Shown here: positions 16,931 to 27,415 of the stretch, piece after piece
Numbering within the stretch: position 1 is the first letter of the stretch
Layout of the letters: every line of letters starts with the position of its first letter
NCBI RefSeq assembly: GCF_000208865.1
Contig: NC_018397.1
Coordinates: 2,046,001-2,110,000 of the forward strand
Reading direction: 5' to 3'
DNA: 64,000 bases
Origin: Neospora caninum Liverpool
Lineage: Eukaryota; Apicomplexa; Conoidasida; Eucoccidiorida; Sarcocystidae
Translations under genes and position numbers: made by a program
The notes under the pieces: model-generated
Databases searched by the model: none
Seen by the model: only the letters and a program-made list of their open reading frames with translations
Told to the model about the DNA's origin: nothing

Positions 16931-19507
16931 ATGGAGCGGCTAAGCTTTGCCTCGGTGACCCATGTTGACCGGGAGAGGTTGGCCGGCAGCAGAGGAAGGG
17001 AATTTTCTCTCGCGTCTTCCGTCGCAAACATTCTGGCGCCTCCAAGCGCCCTTGTGGAGGCGGCGGTGCTTCCTTGCGACACCTTTGACGTTTTCTTCCC
17101 TCGGCATGCGCACTTAACCGTATCGTCTGATGTTGTAGCTGGCTCGCCAGAGAACATCAGCGCAAGAGAGCTCTCGGCTGAACATGTTGTCAGTGAAGGG
17201 GTATGCAAACCAGAGGGTGTGTCAGACGCTGGTGTCCATCGGTGTTCTCAAGAGAAGGCGATTCAGTCGAATCTAGAAGAGAATCTCAGAGGCGAGCTTA
17301 TTCGTGTCCCCTCTGAAGAAAACGGGAACCAAAATCCCGGAAAGGAATGGACTGGAGTCAGTTTTGACGACGCGGGAAACTCTCTGGCAATTTGCCAGTG
17401 CAAAGAAAGGTGGTTTTACACAATTGCTTTATCCGAGCTCGCCCGTTTATCACGTGACAAACGTATCTCTCGCACAGATTCGAGAAAAATCGCGGAAAGG
17501 GGTTGGGTTGGGTGGGCTCGCTTGGCGCTGCTCATGAATGGAAGCTCTCCCTTCGCTCTAACGCTTGCCGAGCAGCGCGTACAGCAGCTCGGAGAGGAGG
17601 CACAACGGCTTATTTCTGATCTGTCGAGCTGTCCTACCGGCAGCCGTAGGCCGTTCTGTGACCGAGCGGAAAACAGTGAGAACGAGGGCCGTAGAGGTGG
17701 GGAGGCAACAGGAACTGAAGAAGACGAAGACGTCGTGTGCCAAAAGGGAACGAGTCATCTCTTGAAAACGGTGAAAGGAGAGGGAGACGATGGGACACAA
17801 AGAAGATGGATAAATGCAAAGGCACACGAAGGTTCGTCTCCAGAAGGACAGAGTGGTGTTCATTTTCCGGATCTGCGTATCAGCGGACACCAAGAAGACG
17901 GAAGCAAGAAAACGGAGAGTTCTAAAACTCTCTTTTTTCAGGTATGGGAGGAACTAAAAGAAGAACTTGCGTCGGTGAAACTTCTGCTCGAGCTTCATCC
18001 GAAATGTGGTGACCTGTGGGCGTACCGCCGCTTCGTGTGCCGGACGAGCCTTCGCCCTCTGTTGTGTCTCGCTCGTCAGAGGAAACATGCTTCTGAATCT
18101 TGTTCGCATGTAGGAGAATTCCAAATATGCCCGAAAGAACTCGCTGGTGCGCTCTCCAAGGCCGCACCTGGCAAGAGCGATGCGTGCAGTCACGCGGTGG
18201 AACCAGTGGACACTCCCACTGCACGAAAATCGAATGTCCATGACCCAGGAGATTCCGAGTTTCAGCGAGTTTTGGAGCGTGCGTCCATCCCTGAAGGGGA
18301 CGATAAGAGGACCTGTGCACCAGAGTTCCTGCAGAGACGCGTGGACGCGGCTGAAGACCACGATTCGGTGCGGTGGCTGACAGCAGAGCTGTCTGGGTTT
18401 CTAGACACTGAGCTTGCTCTGGTGGCAGAGCATGCTGCACAGCGGCCTCACAGCTATCAGGCTTGGGAGCACTTCGCGAAAATAGAACAGGAGATGAAGG
18501 CATTGCATGGCCATCTTCATGTTCGCAGTCTGCACGTAGACCAACCCTCGGCTGACAACACTCCGGCGGCGCAAGCAAGCGGAAGAAAGGAAACCATACA
18601 TATAGGCGGAGCTAAGGACAACGCGGTGCTTGAAGCTTTACGAGATCTAACCATGCAGCGGCTTAGGTCCTTTGTGGAGTGCCAGTGCGGCCTTCTAGCG
18701 CATTCGCATGCTCCATTTCACCATATCTCAAAGCTCTTTGAGGAATCTCTGTGCTCCATCCTCTTGCCGTCCGGGGCGTCGGAGTTGCTGCAGGCCGAGG
18801 AGCCTGCGTCTGTTTTTGCCTCTTGCGAAACGGCCGATCCCCCTGCAAGCGACTTTCCTACGACGCCCGCAGGTCCAATGCGAGCGGCTCATAATTTGCT
18901 CACCGAGGCCCTCAAGTTTAATGCCGAAGTTCTCCATCTATTCCCTCACTTGGAGGCTCCGTGGTGTGGACGAGCGGAACTTTTTATCGCTTACGTCCGA
19001 CGATGCTCAGCGTATGCGAATCGGTGTTCTTTAGGCACTAAGGCGCAAGCGCATGCGACGGAATGCGACTCCGGCCATCCCATGGGGCCGGCAACAACCA
19101 AGGATGCACCAACAGATCAGACAGTCGCAAATGCTCTGGCTAACTCCGCGGAGAAGCCGGTTGGCCTTGCGGTCGCTGCAAGGTTGTCCGGCAATGCGTT
19201 TGCCGATGACACGGCCCAGCCATGTCGAGGAGGTGCGGCCAACCTGTGCTTCGCAGAGTTCAGCAGATTCACAAAATATTTTCAAGCCCTGTGGAGGGAT
19301 GAATTTATCTGGGGCCTTTCTCTTCTGCAGCATGTTGGGCAACAGGAACGGGACAGTGTGGGCGGCACAAAAAGAAGCTGTATGGTCTCTCGATGGCAAG
19401 AGCGTCATCGATTCCGCCTCTCTCAAGAGTTGCGAAGGGCTGGCATCCGTGTGCCTGTATTTGATAGCTGCATGCGTTCAGAAACTCCAACTTACGAACC
19501 GGACTAA
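16931..19507 (+). CDS. Protein prenyltransferase alpha-subunit-repeat protein, PTAR1-like, 858 aa, single exon
   Basis: Contains PPTA-type helical-hairpin repeats as in the alpha subunits of protein farnesyl/geranylgeranyl transferases and in PTAR1, the alpha subunit of GGTase-III that modifies SNARE and related proteins. The clearest repeat is at residues about 350-372 (LLELHPKCGDLWAYRRFV). A second is at about 500-515 (AQRPHSYQAWEHF) and a third at about 667-685 (LHLFPHLEAPWCGRAEL). A possible N-terminal repeat lies near 195-225. Between the repeats are long hydrophilic spacers (for example about 225-330 and 385-480), which explains the length against about 400 residues in animals. The second repeat matches the PTAR1 block RYPxNYxAWSHR better than canonical FNTA. 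No beta subunit is encoded in the window. The start is the first ATG after an in-frame stop region; no intron is needed. Confidence 0.6.
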   Translation: MERLSFASVTHVDRERLAGSRGREFSLASSVANILAPPSALVEAAVLPCDTFDVFFPRHAHLTVSSDVVAGSPENISARELSAEHVVSEGVCKPEGVSDAGVHRCSQEKAIQSNLEENLRGELIRVPSEENGNQNPGKEWTGVSFDDAGNSLAICQCKERWFYTIALSELARLSRDKRISRTDSRKIAERGWVGWARLALLMNGSSPFALTLAEQRVQQLGEEAQRLISDLSSCPTGSRRPFCDRAENSENEGRRGGEATGTEEDEDVVCQKGTSHLLKTVKGEGDDGTQRRWINAKAHEGSSPEGQSGVHFPDLRISGHQEDGSKKTESSKTLFFQVWEELKEELASVKLLLELHPKCGDLWAYRRFVCRTSLRPLLCLARQRKHASESCSHVGEFQICPKELAGALSKAAPGKSDACSHAVEPVDTPTARKSNVHDPGDSEFQRVLERASIPEGDDKRTCAPEFLQRRVDAAEDHDSVRWLTAELSGFLDTELALVAEHAAQRPHSYQAWEHFAKIEQEMKALHGHLHVRSLHVDQPSADNTPAAQASGRKETIHIGGAKDNAVLEALRDLTMQRLRSFVECQCGLLAHSHAPFHHISKLFEESLCSILLPSGASELLQAEEPASVFASCETADPPASDFPTTPAGPMRAAHNLLTEALKFNAEVLHLFPHLEAPWCGRAELFIAYVRRCSAYANRCSLGTKAQAHATECDSGHPMGPATTKDAPTDQTVANALANSAEKPVGLAVAARLSGNAFADDTAQPCRGGAANLCFAEFSRFTKYFQALWRDEFIWGLSLLQHVGQQERDSVGGTKRSCMVSRWQERHRFRLSQELRRAGIRVPVFDSCMRSETPTYEPD

Positions 19508-20003
19508 AACCGTATAAAGGACGCGTTAACGAGAGCTTTGCGTCGAACCCATAGGCACCCCACCGAGTTTTTCTGTGATATGTGTCCACGCTACTCACAG
19601 GGCACGATATGCGATGGATATTTCTGACACCAAAGATTTATGAAACGCAGCGGACCTTCGGCCGAGGGCACAAAGAGGGAACAGCAGGACGTTTGCTACG
19701 TACCCAAGAACGGAACACGAATGACGGAAGTACATATGCATTCGAAAAAAACTAGAGAGACCACAGAAGCAAGGGTATTATTGACGCAGGAATGTAGCCC
19801 CCGGAAAGTCGATTTTTGCTGTAGAAGGCAGAACCAACCCTTTAAAAAACCATTCGGCGAGTTTCCAAGGTACTCACTCGACCTTGAAAAGGTGCAGGAG
19901 GGATTTATTTCAGGTGAATGGTCAGAGGCTTTTCCGGAACTGGCCCTCTCCCTTACGGATAGTTTCTTCAATCGCTCCACAGCGGTTTTCCCTTTTCATT
20001 GAA
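19508..20003. other. Convergent 3' region
   Basis: Short space between the PTAR1-like stop and the end of the alpha/beta-hydrolase-like gene. A 120-codon plus-strand frame (19640-20002) has no recognisable domain and ends against the opposite gene. It is more likely 3' UTR than a gene. Confidence 0.4.
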
Positions 20004-23000
20004 TTACGTCCTGTTCTTTAGACCCTCCAGCTTTTCTGCTGACGTTTTTTGCCTACTTGCGGCCTGTTTCGCTCTGTTACGGTCAAGTTTAGCGTAATAT
20101 TTCTTGAGTTTCCTTTTTTGAGGAGCAGAGAATCTTTCAGGATGAACGGCAGGTGCAGGGGGTCCGAGATGCTCCCAAGGCAGTTTCCTTAGGATTGTGG
20201 GAACGCGTTCGTGCGCATCCGTCCCTCGAAGCCGCGGGGACAGCAAAAGTAACTCTTCTTCGTCAGCTTCAGTTTCGTTTGGTCCAAATTGCGGCAGGGG
20301 CCTTGACGGACGCAACACCTTTTCTGCTGTACCGTATGTCCCAGAATGAGCCATCGCCTTCCTCTCACTGCTCTGGAAACTGCGCTGTGGTGAAGAACCA
20401 GAGGGAAACTTTGAAGCCTCCGACGAGAGACAATAGATGTTGCTTTTCGAGATAATCGTCGTTTTTTCGCGGGCGCGTATATATTCTTTTTTCCGGTCTT
20501 CTCTCAAGACGACGGGTAAGCGATCTGGATGGTAGTCATCGATGTCGACACGGTCCTTGATTTCGTTAAGAAATTCACTGAGCGCAACTTTCAGTTCATC
20601 GAAATACTCTACTGGGATCTCCCGGATCCGAGCCGCCCGCTCCTCGTCAGCTGCCCGTGTGGAATCCGCCTCCTCCGCCAGCTTTCCAGATGATATCAAA
20701 GACAACAAGGACTTCTTATCGCTGGGAGGTGGGTCGAGAGGATGGGTGAGAAGTGCTTGCTCCTTTGTTCCCCAACCTGGAACCTGATTCCAAACAGAGT
20801 AGGGTAAGAGACAGGTTCCTATCAATCACTTGTCGCCTGTGAGAAAGCACTCCCAGCTCAGCCAAACAGTTTCTGGCACAGATGAGACTCCCCCGTGGTC
20901 GAGAGGCCATCTATTCAGTTGCACTCTAGTTTGCTTGGCTACATCGTTGCATTCTTCTCATGTCACTTGGAGGCTGTGTTTCACCGCCACACCGCGGGCA
21001 TCCCGGGAGTGCGAGGATTGTTCACGCCGGAAGAAGGCGCTGCCAGAATTCTGAGGACCAACCGCAAGGCCGGACATCTTACTTTGTACTTTCCCTTGAA
21101 GAACTGGAATGGGCCCAAGAGATCCGGCTCATCATTATCCCAATTTTGATCTGTATCATCCGTGGGAGAGGCGATGCACTGAGTAGCTTGTAGCACGCGA
21201 GGCATGACCGGAAAGCTTGCTGCAGCGGAATCTGTTGGCAATAAAAACGTCTGATTTGACGAATATCGCAACCGCAGTCCTTTCGCAGAAGCCTCAAGCA
21301 TCTGTGGCACCTGAAACAGTAAGTTGACAGCACAGCAAATTATCTCCAAGGTCGGTCGAACGAAGACAAACCGTCGGGCATGGGCTTCGAAGACGGTGCG
21401 GCAACAAAAAGGTAACGTGACTTTATTTCGTTCGGCATAAAAGTCCGTTAAGTAGTTCCCAGTTTTACCCATCAGGTGCACAGTGTTTTTGACGCGCACT
21501 ATGGTACGCGCTGCCGCGTTCCTCAAAACTAAAGTGAGACTGCCTTGATATCTGCCCCTCACTGAACGTTTTCTGTTAGCTTCGCGGTAACAGTTCACAC
21601 AGGTGAGACGACGTAGAACAGAGGACCGCCATCTGTTGTTTCTTCGTTCGTAGGTAAGCCCAACTCCGCACGGGGACCCGTGGGGTCTGACATACGTGGT
21701 TGTGAATGAACTCCCCTGGGTTACCAGCATTCTCGGAAAGTCGACGAGTGCCGACATACTGAGAAAACACCAAGGCAAAAGAAAAACTCAAGCGAGCCCC
21801 ATGCTAGTTAGTACGCGTCTCAGATCCATGCAACATTTATCATAAAGTATACATATATATATATATATATATATACATGCACGCAGATTCCGCTTTTTCT
21901 TTTGGTACACAGTTAAATTCTTACGTCGTCTGAATTCGCACCAGCCGAAGTCACTCTTTCTCGCTTGTCAAGGTCCACAGCGGTTAGAGCAGCAGACACA
22001 ACGTGGTGGAACGCCGGTACAAATCCCGTTATCACCGTGGAAGGCCTTACTCGGTAGTTGCGTGTCTTTGGCATGTAGAACTCATGGTCATTCATCATCG
22101 GGTTCACTTCTGTAATCCATTCGTCTCCAGTGTACGTGTCGAAGAGTACGAAGCCAAACAGCGGCTGGTGCTGCAAGAGTACAGAATAGAGAACAGAGCA
22201 CCTCCTGGAAGACGTGAAGTTGCGCAGCTGGAATAATGCCTTGTACCGAGAGCCTGGTGACTGAACCTCTCCAGTTACCCTCTAAACCACTTGCAGTTTA
22301 CGAGGGCGTTAGGTCACTCTCAGCTCACTACGCATACACTCAAATAGTCATAAGACCATGACTACTTCTTGCTCCCACTCATGGGGTGAGGAGCGGTGAA
22401 AAGAAGGCACGCATAGAAGGCAATTTCGGTGTTCCTTACTTTGCACCATTTTGAGCAGAGCATTTGACAGTTTCACCTCAACATGTTGTGTCAGCGGGTG
22501 GATAAGTTAGATCTGAGAGCTACTGGGTGTTTCGAATCGATAACACTGCAAGCCTATGACGTATGTGGGAACAGAATGCTGCCGCGAACCGCTTAGTCCT
22601 CAAAACAGTGAAACAGATATAGAATCATGCCCTGACACTTGTCAGGTTCCAACTGCTTTTGTTGGCTTTGTGTTCTCGCTTAGAAAACCAACTGCCTTTC
22701 CGCAGGGCACCACACTATTAGAGATTTATTATTACGTGGTCTTGTGTGGCCTGATACCATGAGGAGAGGAAAGAAGAACTGACGAGTGACGATGTTGCTG
22801 TGGGAGACGAACACGGTTGTATTCAGTCGGATGTCGAGACAAGACTCAAGGACTTGACTAAGGAAATTCTCGTCCGTGTAAAACCCTCCCTTCTGGGCAG
22901 TAATATTTGTCGTGTCACCGATGCCAGGCGGCGATATGGAGATAGCGTCAAAGCCGAGGTTGTACACGTCTGTAGGCAGAAGAAACGGATGGGACATATG

Positions 23001-25571
23001 TTTATGAATTTACGTCTTAAATTGCCAGTGGGAAGCGCCTGTGTAGCTTGCACTCGATGTTTGTCGTAGAGGTACGTTTCGGTGCTTATTCCACATCGGC
23101 TATGTTCTAGGCGTAATAGGCACTGTTGTCACTCGTATCAACAGCGAGAGAAAACTACTACTCAGATGCTAGTATGATCAGTACCATCTTTGTTACTTAC
23201 GCTCGAGGAGGTCAGCATCTGACCACGTTCTCGCAGGCATAAGACCCATGAACGCCACTGTCCCGTACGTTTTTTCGCTGAGACCATGCGTCACTGAGCG
23301 CCAGCACCAGCACCACCAACAACGCTGATGAGCGTTATAGAATGCGGCGTGCATTCTCTCAGACACATTTCTGGTGTGCTCATAAGGCATACTTCGTTGC
23401 AAAGACATCGCTGGGAGGCAGGGTCGCAAACGAGCGTTTTGTGTGCCGTAGAATTAACCAGGACTGCAAATCCAGCGCATTGTGAAAGCTTGTTAAGTAG
23501 ACAAGCGAGAATTACCTACTGGCTTCATGCTCAACTTTGATTGATTCTGCGGGTGTCCCGCAGCGTGTGGTCTGGCGCATATTATACGGACTGTCCCATT
23601 TTACAGGCATCAGTATCTGGGTATCTCCTGAAGCCAGACACCAAAGGACTTCCTCTCCTCAATGGTACATCAGAGCTGTCCATAGAGTAACATGGGTACT
23701 TTCGACTAGAGCAAAAATTGTCATTTTCTTACGTTGTGTTAGTAGTGCATGCTGTGGAAAACGCTCACTGCCTGGCACGAGCGACGCATCATATTTTGCC
23801 TCCTGCCATTCTCAGAATGGATAGCTCATTCGAAGCAACCATCCATATAAAAGCATGCAGCCAGAGCATGGTAACCAGCTAATCTCTCCAAGTGCCCAAT
23901 CGTTACGGTTGAGGACGATCTACTGCCACCTGATTTCCACGGGAAGCTATGCACATCCGCAGTGTCCTGATGCACTCAGCGCTTTAAAGCCAGTGCTGTT
24001 GTTACCCCGTTTTCTTATAACGATCTCCTAACTGTTCACTATCGTAGAACAAAACCCATAGCATAACCGTGTAGCCGTGTAGCCCGTCGTACCTTTCATA
24101 ATAGTGATTACAACCAGAATGCAAAGGCCAATGAAGACCACCCATGCAATCGCCCAGAGAAGCGCCGCAAGCTTCCCGAGCTGTGAATCGCAGACGCAGC
24201 GCAGCAAAGTCGGCCGAAAGACAGCCTATCTGAAATGATGTAGGTTTGGATACGTTCAAGCTCGTCTCAGCAAAAAACCAAGAGTGGCACAAGACTGCAG
24301 CATTTTCATTGACGGCCGACTCCCCCACTGCCGTGTTCCCTTACGAGCCTTAAACCGCGATCCTTCTTGCGTTCTGTGAACAGGCCAAGGTACATGCCTG
24401 AAAGAAAGGCACCCATTATCCAGGATTTTTGTGAATCGCTCAGCGGTGGGGATTGCCCATATTGATGAGTGAAGAATCATAAGCGCTGGCTGAAGGTGGA
24501 ACGGTATTGCTAGCCAGTCGTAACTGGTCTTGTACCACCCAGTGCAAAAGATTCTTGCAGGATGACTGCGCTCGATAAAACGAAGCGCCGATGGTGTAAG
24601 CCTTCGACTATCAGGCTTCGCGCCTGTGTCCACTGTCATGACAGGGTAATGGATACCGCGTAGCTAATGACGAACCTATGCCCCAAGGGATGCAGCAGCA
24701 GAAACCGGCCAGAATCAACCACCGCATCCTACAGGAGACACACCACATAAAGAGGTTCCGAAATTCATTTTACAGAGTCCAAAGGCCTGGTAACTGATGC
24801 GTAGGGATTTGAAGGGATAGACGCTTCAGAGAAAAGAGGATTTCCCCATGGAAGTCCACGGCTGGCATTCCTGTCGCTCAACACAAAATAGTGTTGCAGT
24901 GTTACAGCAGAAGTTGCTATCTTTCACACTGTGGAAAACGTCGCTGTGGTTGGTGAGTCTCCTGCTACTGCGGACCGGCGGAAGAAGTAGAATATGTGAG
25001 GCGTCCCCCGACCTCAGCACGATGGTGTTCCGAGGAACATTGAAACCGGCATTTAGCTATCGCGCCAGGAACGTAATTTCCTTTTCCTTTTCCCATACGT
25101 TCTCTCTTCGTGGCCTAGGCTTTGGCCACAGGGACATCTTCTAAAGACGAAACAGGCCTCCAGATCAGCGTTTGCTTCTGCGGAGTCTTCTGGTAGAAGC
25201 ACGTCCCGCTCGGAAGCCTCTGCATTCTGTGTGCTTTTTCCTGCACACGCCGACTGTTGCTCAGAAGGTATTTCTTCGATCGGGACCAAAGGCACCTTAT
25301 CAGGTGCTCTCGGGTCAGTAGCTCCATGCTCGTGGACGTACTGTTCGTCAGAGGAATCTGATTCCGTTTCACTCCCCTCCTCACACGACCAGTCGAAAAG
25401 CTCGAACACAGTCACAGCTTCCACATGGGCGGTTTCGCATGTTGAAATCCGCGGACGATTACGCGTGGCAATCGGGGGCATGAAACCCGAGGATGGTTCA
25501 GGGGATCCGTGTTCGCTGGACTCTTCGCTGATGCAGACTTCGTCTTCATCTTTGGTTGGATAGCTGGCCAT
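20004..25571 (-). CDS. Membrane-anchored alpha/beta-hydrolase-fold protein, ABHD14-like, 10 exons, 777 aa
   Basis: Exons: 25099-25571, 24676-24728, 24345-24397, 24093-24225, 23201-23293, 22758-22969, 21925-22170, 21696-21758, 21083-21310, 20004-20783; total 2334 nt, all phases closing. Residues 1-157 are acidic and Ser-rich. Hydrophobic segments lie at about 161-181 and 212-236 (LAALLWAIAWVVFIGLCILV). The hydrolase-like part follows: ARTWSDADLLERHVYNLGFD and SISPPGIGDT resemble the ABHD14 blocks around TWxxLxxLxxxGYRAVAIDLPGFG. VFVSHSNIV (Ser326) corresponds to the nucleophile elbow VLVSPSLSG, LFGFV to LHGFVP, and NAGNPGEF to NAGHACY. The strand-1 HG is MG, and the catalytic His position is Asn434, so catalysis is doubtful. 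A 260-residue last exon, acidic then strongly Lys/Arg-rich, has no known domain. Substrate and compartment cannot be told from sequence. Confidence 0.62.
21853..21875. repeat. (AT)n microsatellite
   Basis: An uninterrupted run of alternating A and T in the intron between exons 7 and 8 of the alpha/beta-hydrolase-like gene. It is the only such run of this length in the left 50 kb. Confidence 0.9.
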
Positions 25572-26583
25572 TATCGTTGCCTCTTGAATTGTCTCTTTAA
25601 TTCACCACTTGATATATGAGACGTAACTGAAAAAACGATACCTGTTTTATGACTCTTGCTGCTTTGAGAGACAGAATCGAAAAACGCGAGTGAATCGCCT
25701 TCACCTGCGACAGTCCAGTTTGCATTCTAGGTAGAGCGAGACTTCTCAAACGGGGGGCCCGGTGTCATTTCATTTGCCCGAAAGCAGGTATCATGGTTAC
25801 TGCACTTGATGACAAACACACGCGTTTTACAGGCGAGCTGTTGTTTCTACGCACAGTGGCAGAAAGGGTATGTGACCATGAGCATCACAGAATATGTGGA
25901 AGACTACCGATTCACATATACAGACAGCTGCGGGTTCGATCCATCCTGTCACGTGCCGCAAGCGAACGAACATATTCTGCGGGGGCTCTGTTCATTCGAT
26001 CTTGTTCCTGCTCGCCCAGCATCGGTTTGTAGACTTCCGCCGAGCGTTTTGCAGGCGCTCAGTGCCACTCTGTTCTCTTGCAATTCAAACAAAATACTCT
26101 GGTTTCCTTGGAGTCTCTCTTTCGTCTGACTGTCGGTCAGGTGAGAATTATTATTTCTAGGTTTGTGCCCCAGGAACAAGTGGCTTGATGCTGCCTCCAG
26201 CATAACCTTGCCCCTGACGAGACTACGGGGGCAGCTTGATGCCGTAATTTCTTGAGATAGGGTAGTACAGAGGACGACATGCCCGGTGGCACATTTTAGT
26301 GCTATGGGGTGAAGAGTGTGCTCCAGCTCGCTGCGGCGCTGATCATCCTCAGATTGGTGTAGGTTGCGCGGGATTCGGTCACAAAAAGCCCTTTCTGTCC
26401 AGCACAGTGAGGGGCGGTTGGTATGAGCTGCTTCGCAACTCTTACACTGGCCGCACTGGGGGTGACGACCTCGCGTACTCTGCCCCCGGATTTAGTTTTT
26501 TCGGGCCCGCTGTGCGTGTGTTGTAGACGTCGCATCAAACACGCAAGTTTACCTCCCTGGCCCTGCCTCTGAAGTGTGGTCAC
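25572..26583. other. Region upstream of the hydrolase-like gene, no clear gene
   Basis: Probable promoter and 5' UTR of the minus-strand hydrolase-like gene, and possibly the place where the last exons of the CDC50-like gene should lie. Plus-strand frames at 25793-26160 look superficially coding but have no splice logic or family match. The expected CDC50 C-terminal block and second membrane span were looked for on the minus strand and not found. Confidence 0.35.
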
Positions 26584-27415
26584 GTAGTGCGCATCCACCA
26601 AAACTCTTCGCGGGCGTTATCGCTGTAGTCGTCAGTCGTCGTTGCAGGCTTTTCGTTGATAAAAATTCGCTCTTGCAGCGCAGCGCCGTCAATGTGGCCG
26701 CGGGGCAAGAGGAACCTCGTCACAGTTTTAAAGAAGGCCCATGTACAGCAATACTCATAGGGACCGAGACCTCCACATTCATTGATCTTAAATTTGCGAA
26801 AGGTCAATACACTTTAGCAGGCTGTGCACCAGTGTCTGCGGGGCACACCACGGACTGGAGAGGTTGCGTTTAGAACGCAAATGCGGCAGCGACATAGCAA
26901 GAATCAGACGGCGAACACAAGGGCGTATGGTTGTTGTGACCTCTTTTTACCTGAATCGTTATTGCCATAATCAAGCGGAACGATAAAAGGCGAAAGGCAG
27001 ACTAGTGTAGACTTTTTTGTTTCGGCGTGCCACGACAGCGTCCATACGAACCACAACGTGTGCTGCACACTCGATGTTGCATCGCGTCGAGCGAAAATAA
27101 AAAGCATTCGTTATTCCTTTATTGAAATTATGTTCTTTTCGCGGCCGCCGTCCATCGATCCTTGGCCCTGAACTTTCTTGGCTGCTAACTGTTTCCCTGC
27201 TATTGGCACCGGCACCAGTACACATGAGTTTTCCGGCAGAATGTGGGCCCCCGTGGATGCCACCTGGGTAGCCGCCGCTGGGATGAATGCGTTTTGTAGG
27301 ACAGAATAGCAGTTTGGCTTTGTGTACGTGTTTTCCAAGGCACGACCTTGCCGGTGCAATACTGCTTACTTGGGCAAAACACTCCCTCACGAGTGCACCG
27401 CATGGCAATCCGTTG
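26584..27415 (-). CDS. CDC50/LEM3-like exons (P4-ATPase flippase chaperone), partial or degraded
   Basis: CDC50 proteins are two-span glycoprotein partners of lipid-flipping P4-ATPases. Three exon-like blocks lie in family order on the minus strand. At 27370-27415, NGLPCGALVRECFAQ resembles PCGAIANSMFND and is followed by gtaagc. At 26951-27062, HTLWFVWT...FIVPLDYGNNDSG resembles the strand after PCG and the IPLD-(G)IAW block; it joins the previous exon in phase. At about 26584-26750, RIFINEK...EEFWWMRT resembles FINEDFIVWMRT. Missing are the N-terminal membrane span, the NFYQNHRRY block, the FRKLY block after WMRT and the C-terminal span. Possible upstream exons are at 28130-28190 and 27590-27720. 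The locus could be a diverged gene with exons I could not join, or a pseudogene. Confidence 0.4.
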
